Below are positions 6,292-9,594 of a DNA stretch of 9,594 nt, one piece after another (within the stretch, counting starts at the first letter, position 1; every line of letters starts with the position of its first letter). The stretch is from Treponema sp. (GTDB lineage: Bacteria > Spirochaetota > Spirochaetia > Treponematales > Breznakiellaceae): positions 1-9,594 of the forward strand of contig JAISEA010000013.1 of assembly GCA_031264475.1 (NCBI GenBank), in the 5' to 3' direction. The position numbers and the translations under genes are program-made. Under the pieces are notes generated by a model. It was not told where the DNA came from and did not search any database. It saw nothing but the letters and a program-made list of their open reading frames with translations.

Positions 6292-8799
6292 CTAATAGCT
6301 CCACTTGAACCCGATAGACGGCATTGGGATTGGCAGTTGATAAGTCGCCGTGTTACTACCTTCATCTTCTTTGCCTGTGTATTGATTAAACGAGGTATTT
6401 CGGACTTTGGTTTCGAGAAAAGACAGGGCGTTTTCAACCGCAAAGTAGAATTCCATACGCCCACGCCCCGCGGAATTGAAAAAGAGCCAAGAGAATTTAA
6501 CATCAAGCGTCAAAGCAAAACCATCCCGTTCCGTATCTGAATAGACTGAATCGCGACGGTATTTCTGGATGGTTTGGACGTAATCACCGTCTTTGTCAAC
6601 AACCCAAACAGGATAGGTTTCGATGTCGCCCATGACCACGGACTTAGGCGCACCAGAGGCAAAGCCTAGACGGGTTGCGATATTAAAAATCGGCGTTGGC
6701 TTGATGTTTAACACAAGGTTCAAGTTGTGGAATCGGTGAAAACGCGGGTAATACCAATCTGATTGGTAACTGTCTGTATACGCTGGGTTGCGGTATTGGG
6801 CGATATTGAACGAGTAGGCAAGCCACCCATCCCAGAACCGCCCGCTTGCCCGCTGAAGCATCAAGTCAAAGCCAAAAATGCGCCCTTCCCCATCAAAGTG
6901 CCGTTCTATCGTGATATTCTGTTCGGCTACATTACTCTGCGTCGTCGAGTAGGCGCGGTCAAAGACAGACTTATAGTAACCCTCGATATTCACGCTATAG
7001 CCATTGGAAATATTGAACTTTAACCCCATGACTGAGGTCCATGAGCGGTTCTGTTTGATTTCATCGATGCCGTCTGACGATTGGATACTTGAAATATTGT
7101 CCGTCATAGACGAGAAAAGCCCTGTAGCGAAGACAGCGGTTATTGAGTCGAAAACGCCTTTGTTCTTCAAGAATGTCCAGTCGGTATTAAGACGCGGGTT
7201 GAACGCGGGCTTGGTTTGCAGGGTAAAATCCTTGCCAAAGAGCGCCAAGTGATCCGCGCGCAAGCCAAGTTCTACCCCCAAGTTATTAGAAGGGCTTGCC
7301 CATTCAAGCAGAGTATAAGCCGAAGATGTAAGCGTCTGATTCACGAGGGAATTGCTGTAATCCGCAGGAAAACTGATGTACCACCCAGACCATTCAGGTG
7401 TTTCTTCCAGCGGATGCTTCTTCTCGAATGCGCCTTGGTCGTTTTCCTCAATCGTTTCCTTCATATAAAGCCCTTGAACGCCCGCTGAAAACAAGAAGCC
7501 TTTGCCCAACTCCCAATCGTAATCCGTACGCGCCTGCCAGTTTTCAGTAGTGTCAGTCATATTGGCGAACATCGTTTGGTTGAACGTGTAAGAAGGCGCA
7601 GTAACGCCGTATTTTTGTTTAAAGTCATCCGAAAACGGCACGGTCAGAGCGTATTCAATATATCCGTCAAGGTTTGTCTGTAGAAATCCACCGCCAAGCG
7701 TTACCTTCGCCACCATAGACGGCTTGGGCGTCCACGTCAAGCCTGTTATCAGAAAGCCCTGCAAGTTGCCCCAATCAAAGTTGAAGTCTGTACGGTTCGG
7801 TAAGCCGTCTTCTGTTATGCCGTCGTTCTCGTAAAACGCGCCAGCGCCGTCTCCACCGATGAAACCATTCACGGTCCCCCCGAAGTTCAGGGTAAATTGA
7901 TAATCAGCCGAGAATGAGGCGCTTCGGATATAAGGAGCGGTCTTTATGTAGTTTACCTCGTCAATGAAGAGTTTCGCGATCTCCACAAACGGGTCCCAAT
8001 AGGTTACCTTGCCCATGAGCATGATTCCGCCTTTTCCCGCAAGCGGATAGGACACGTTGAGATTTGCCGCGCTTGAAGAAAGTCCGAGTTCCAATTCCAC
8101 ATCCGAGGAATCAGGCTTACGAGAAACGATTTCGAGCAAGCCTGAGATGGTGTGTCCATAACGGACGGAGAACACGCCGTGGGACAATTCAGCGCTCTGC
8201 ACCATGCGTGGGTCAAAGATAGAGGCGCCGCCGCCCCAATAGTAGGGGTTGGAAATGTAGAAACCATCGAAGACCGCTATGAGGTCGCCGGGGTCGCCGC
8301 CGCGGATAGACGGACGGGCGTTGAACATCCCGGTGTAACCCACGCCGGGTAGGAGCTTGATCGAGGTCATCACATCTTCAATGATGCCGATTTCCGCTGT
8401 TCTGGCGAGGTCTTTACCAGAAACGCTCACGCTTCTTCCTGTCTTGGTTTCGACTACGCCGGGCTGGTTTGCCTCCACGATGATTTCCTCGTTCTCAAGG
8501 GCGTCTCCGCCCAAACGTAGTCTTACGGTAAACGTGGACTCGCCGTTCACAGGAACGGTGATCCGAGCATTCTCGTAGCCGGGGTAAGCGACTTGAACCG
8601 TTGTCTGTACGCGGTCTGCCACCGTAATACGCGCCCTACCGTCCGCGTCCGTCTCGTATTCCACGGCTTCGACTTTGATGATCGCGCCTTCAAGGGGCAT
8701 ATCCAAGTCAATGTCGTTGACGACTATGGTGATTTCACGGGCAAACAGGGACAAGTTAAAGAGAAGGATTATGGATAAAGAGAGGGCGGATTTTTTCAT
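6292..8799 (-). CDS. TonB-dependent outer-membrane receptor
   Basis: The 835-residue product starts with a signal peptide (about 1-20, MKKSALSLSIILLFNLSLFA, cut before Arg21). Residues about 22-98 form a carboxypeptidase-regulatory-like Ig-type domain (PLEGAIIKVEAVEYETDADGRA). A TonB-box-like stretch EEIIVEA (104-110) follows. The plug domain (about 118-228) carries the hallmarks LLPGVG (149-154), RPSIRGGDPGD (162-172), VFDGFYI (176-182) and a YGHTISGLLEIVSRKP end (214-229). The rest is a β-barrel rich in alternating aromatic strands, ending in FKWSY, with a C-terminal aromatic residue as needed for outer-membrane assembly. It would import a large ligand driven by TonB-ExbB-ExbD, none of which is encoded here. 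No SusD-like partner is adjacent, so SusCD-type glycan import is not supported; the ligand is unknown. The gene starts six bases after the NYN gene stop, with only a weak Shine-Dalgarno, suggesting co-transcription. The separate Ig-type domain plus plug arrangement is common in Bacteroidota-like receptors. Confidence 0.92.
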   Translation of the reverse strand: MKKSALSLSIILLFNLSLFAREITIVVNDIDLDMPLEGAIIKVEAVEYETDADGRARITVADRVQTTVQVAYPGYENARITVPVNGESTFTVRLRLGGDALENEEIIVEANQPGVVETKTGRSVSVSGKDLARTAEIGIIEDVMTSIKLLPGVGYTGMFNARPSIRGGDPGDLIAVFDGFYISNPYYWGGGASIFDPRMVQSAELSHGVFSVRYGHTISGLLEIVSRKPDSSDVELELGLSSSAANLNVSYPLAGKGGIMLMGKVTYWDPFVEIAKLFIDEVNYIKTAPYIRSASFSADYQFTLNFGGTVNGFIGGDGAGAFYENDGITEDGLPNRTDFNFDWGNLQGFLITGLTWTPKPSMVAKVTLGGGFLQTNLDGYIEYALTVPFSDDFKQKYGVTAPSYTFNQTMFANMTDTTENWQARTDYDWELGKGFLFSAGVQGLYMKETIEENDQGAFEKKHPLEETPEWSGWYISFPADYSNSLVNQTLTSSAYTLLEWASPSNNLGVELGLRADHLALFGKDFTLQTKPAFNPRLNTDWTFLKNKGVFDSITAVFATGLFSSMTDNISSIQSSDGIDEIKQNRSWTSVMGLKFNISNGYSVNIEGYYKSVFDRAYSTTQSNVAEQNITIERHFDGEGRIFGFDLMLQRASGRFWDGWLAYSFNIAQYRNPAYTDSYQSDWYYPRFHRFHNLNLVLNIKPTPIFNIATRLGFASGAPKSVVMGDIETYPVWVVDKDGDYVQTIQKYRRDSVYSDTERDGFALTLDVKFSWLFFNSAGRGRMEFYFAVENALSFLETKVRNTSFNQYTGKEDEGSNTATYQLPIPMPSIGFKWSY

Positions 8800-8805
8800 T
8801 TCGGT

Positions 8806-9540
8806 TTATTGCTTCGCCTTAATATAGATCTGTCGTCCGGATCCGTTTTCTGGTTGTCTTTCTTCTATCTCAAACTGGGGGATGGCGCGGATAAGGTCTC
8901 CAAGTTTCTTGTAGCCGTAGTTACGCGGGTCGAATTCGCTGGAACGGTTGTTAATTTTCTGTCCCACGCTTCCGAGGTAGGCCCAACCTGTTTCGTCGGC
9001 TATGTCGTCAACCGTGTCGCTCAGTAGGTGCATAAGCTTGGTATCAATGGTGAGGTCTTTGCGGATTCTGATGATCGGCTTATCCTCATCCGCTTCTTGT
9101 TGGGGTCCGAGTATTTCTGTAAAGATGAATTTATCGCACACCGCGACAAACGAGCGCGGCGTCTTTTTCTCGCCGAAGCCGTAGACGATCTTGCCGCCCT
9201 CGCGGAGTCGCGCCGCGAGTCGCGTGAAGTCTGAATCGCTCGATACGATACAGAATCCGTCTAGCTTTTCGCTGTAGAGCAAATCCATAGCGTCTATTAT
9301 CATAGCGCTGTCCGTAGAATTCTTGCCCTTTGTATATGAAAACTGTTGAATAGGCTGAATCGCGTATTCGAGCAGTTTATCTTTCCATGAACGGAGCTGC
9401 GTGCTCGTCCAATCGCCGTAAATCCGCTTTATGCTGGCGACCCCGTATTTGGCTACTTCGTCTAAAAGTCCGTCTATGTTCACCGATTGCGCGTTATCCG
9501 CGTCAATCAAAACGGCAAGTTTAGCTTGTTCTTTCATCAA
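8806..9540 (-). CDS. NYN-domain (PIN-like) RNase with C-terminal LOTUS/OST-HTH domain
   Basis: The product is 244 residues counted from a TTG at 9540, or 243 from the ATG at 9537, which is the more natural start. Residues about 7-145 form a NYN (LabA/DUF88-type, PIN-like) nuclease domain. Its acidic metal-binding residues are visible: Asp13 and Asp15 in LIDADN (11-16), Asp77 and Asp83 in NSTDSAMIIDAMD (74-86), and Asp102 and Asp104 in SSDSDF (100-105). Residues about 163-243 match the winged-helix OST-HTH/LOTUS fold (TGWAYLGSVGQKIN, then FDPRNYGYKKLGDLIRAI at 203-220), an RNA-binding module. Families with this pairing are thought to act on RNA in the cytoplasm; the target here is unknown. Numbers refer to the 244-residue form. 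The receptor gene begins six bases downstream. A strong AGGAGGG (9587-9581) lies too far upstream for this start (see the separate entry). Confidence 0.9.
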   Translation of the reverse strand: MMKEQAKLAVLIDADNAQSVNIDGLLDEVAKYGVASIKRIYGDWTSTQLRSWKDKLLEYAIQPIQQFSYTKGKNSTDSAMIIDAMDLLYSEKLDGFCIVSSDSDFTRLAARLREGGKIVYGFGEKKTPRSFVAVCDKFIFTEILGPQQEADEDKPIIRIRKDLTIDTKLMHLLSDTVDDIADETGWAYLGSVGQKINNRSSEFDPRNYGYKKLGDLIRAIPQFEIEERQPENGSGRQIYIKAKQ

Positions 9541-9580
9541 AGCCTGTTGGCTTGAAAATGGCAGTAAAGGAATTATTTTA

Positions 9581-9587
9581 CCCTCCT
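9581..9587 (-). promoter_or_regulatory. Orphan strong Shine-Dalgarno upstream of the NYN gene
   Basis: The minus strand reads AGGAGGG at 9587-9581, a near-perfect ribosome-binding site. No ATG, GTG or TTG follows within 5-12 bases. The annotated ATG (9537) is 43 bases away and has only a weak AGG (9545-9543) near it. The reading frame is open between them, and in-frame ATA (9576) and ATT (9573) codons stand at workable spacing, so a rare-codon start giving a 12-residue N-terminal extension, including the TTG codon, is possible. The window ends seven bases further on. Confidence 0.55.
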
Positions 9588-9594
9588 AAAAAAT

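Noticed and set aside
6180..6506. Minus-strand open frame of 108 codons overlapping the receptor 3' end and running to the cheA start
   Set aside because: It overlaps the receptor's conserved barrel end in another frame, contains the terminator and cheA promoter, and has no recognisable domain.
9181..9230. GC-rich stretch with the repeated octamer GAGTCGCG
   Set aside because: It lies inside the NYN coding region and is explained by Arg/Ala/Leu/Glu codons of a conserved helix; two copies of eight bases are not meaningful.

Overview
The window looks like chromosomal DNA from a spirochaete close to Treponema. The main evidence is the gene order cheA - cheW (fused to a CheR-like domain) - cheX, which is the spirochaete chemotaxis operon layout, together with the length and domain make-up of CheA and of the CheW fusion. 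A TonB-dependent outer-membrane receptor and the two-enzyme KduI/KduD uronate pathway suggest a free-living or gut-associated, carbohydrate-using treponeme rather than a reduced pathogen. This is inference from family knowledge; no database search was possible.

Every supported gene is on the minus strand, so the order of reading runs from high to low coordinates. Region 1 (9594-8806) is a NYN-nuclease/LOTUS protein. Six bases after its stop begins region 2 (8799-6292), a TonB-dependent receptor with signal peptide, Ig-like carboxypeptidase-regulatory domain, plug and barrel. A short AT-rich hairpin with a T-run (6253-6234) separates it from region 3, the chemotaxis operon: cheA (6187-3821), cheW-cheR-like (3801-2473) and cheX (2431-1934). 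A candidate promoter lies so close to the cheA ATG that the message may be leaderless. Region 4 is a tRNA-Val(GAC) gene (1851-1778), preceded by a 12-bp inverted repeat. Region 5 is kduI (1646-819) and kduD (806-12), probably co-transcribed, with a 9-bp inverted repeat in the kduI leader.

In region 3, CheA is the receptor-coupled histidine kinase, the CheW fusion couples it to receptors, and CheX is expected to dephosphorylate phospho-CheY. cheY, which follows cheX in described treponemes, is absent here and the tRNA plus kdu genes take its place. In region 5, KduI and KduD convert 5-keto-4-deoxyuronate, released from pectin or other uronate polymers, to 2-keto-3-deoxygluconate; the downstream KDG kinase and aldolase are not in the window.

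There is no non-coding stretch above 300 bases. The largest gaps are 131 bases (1647-1777), 104 bases (6188-6291) and 82 bases (1852-1933). No insertion sequence, CRISPR array, rRNA or prophage gene was seen. The most unusual points are the CheW fusion whose CheR-like half has lost several methyltransferase motif residues, the enlarged CheA dimerisation region, the possible leaderless cheA start, the missing cheY, and an orphan strong Shine-Dalgarno sequence upstream of the NYN gene.
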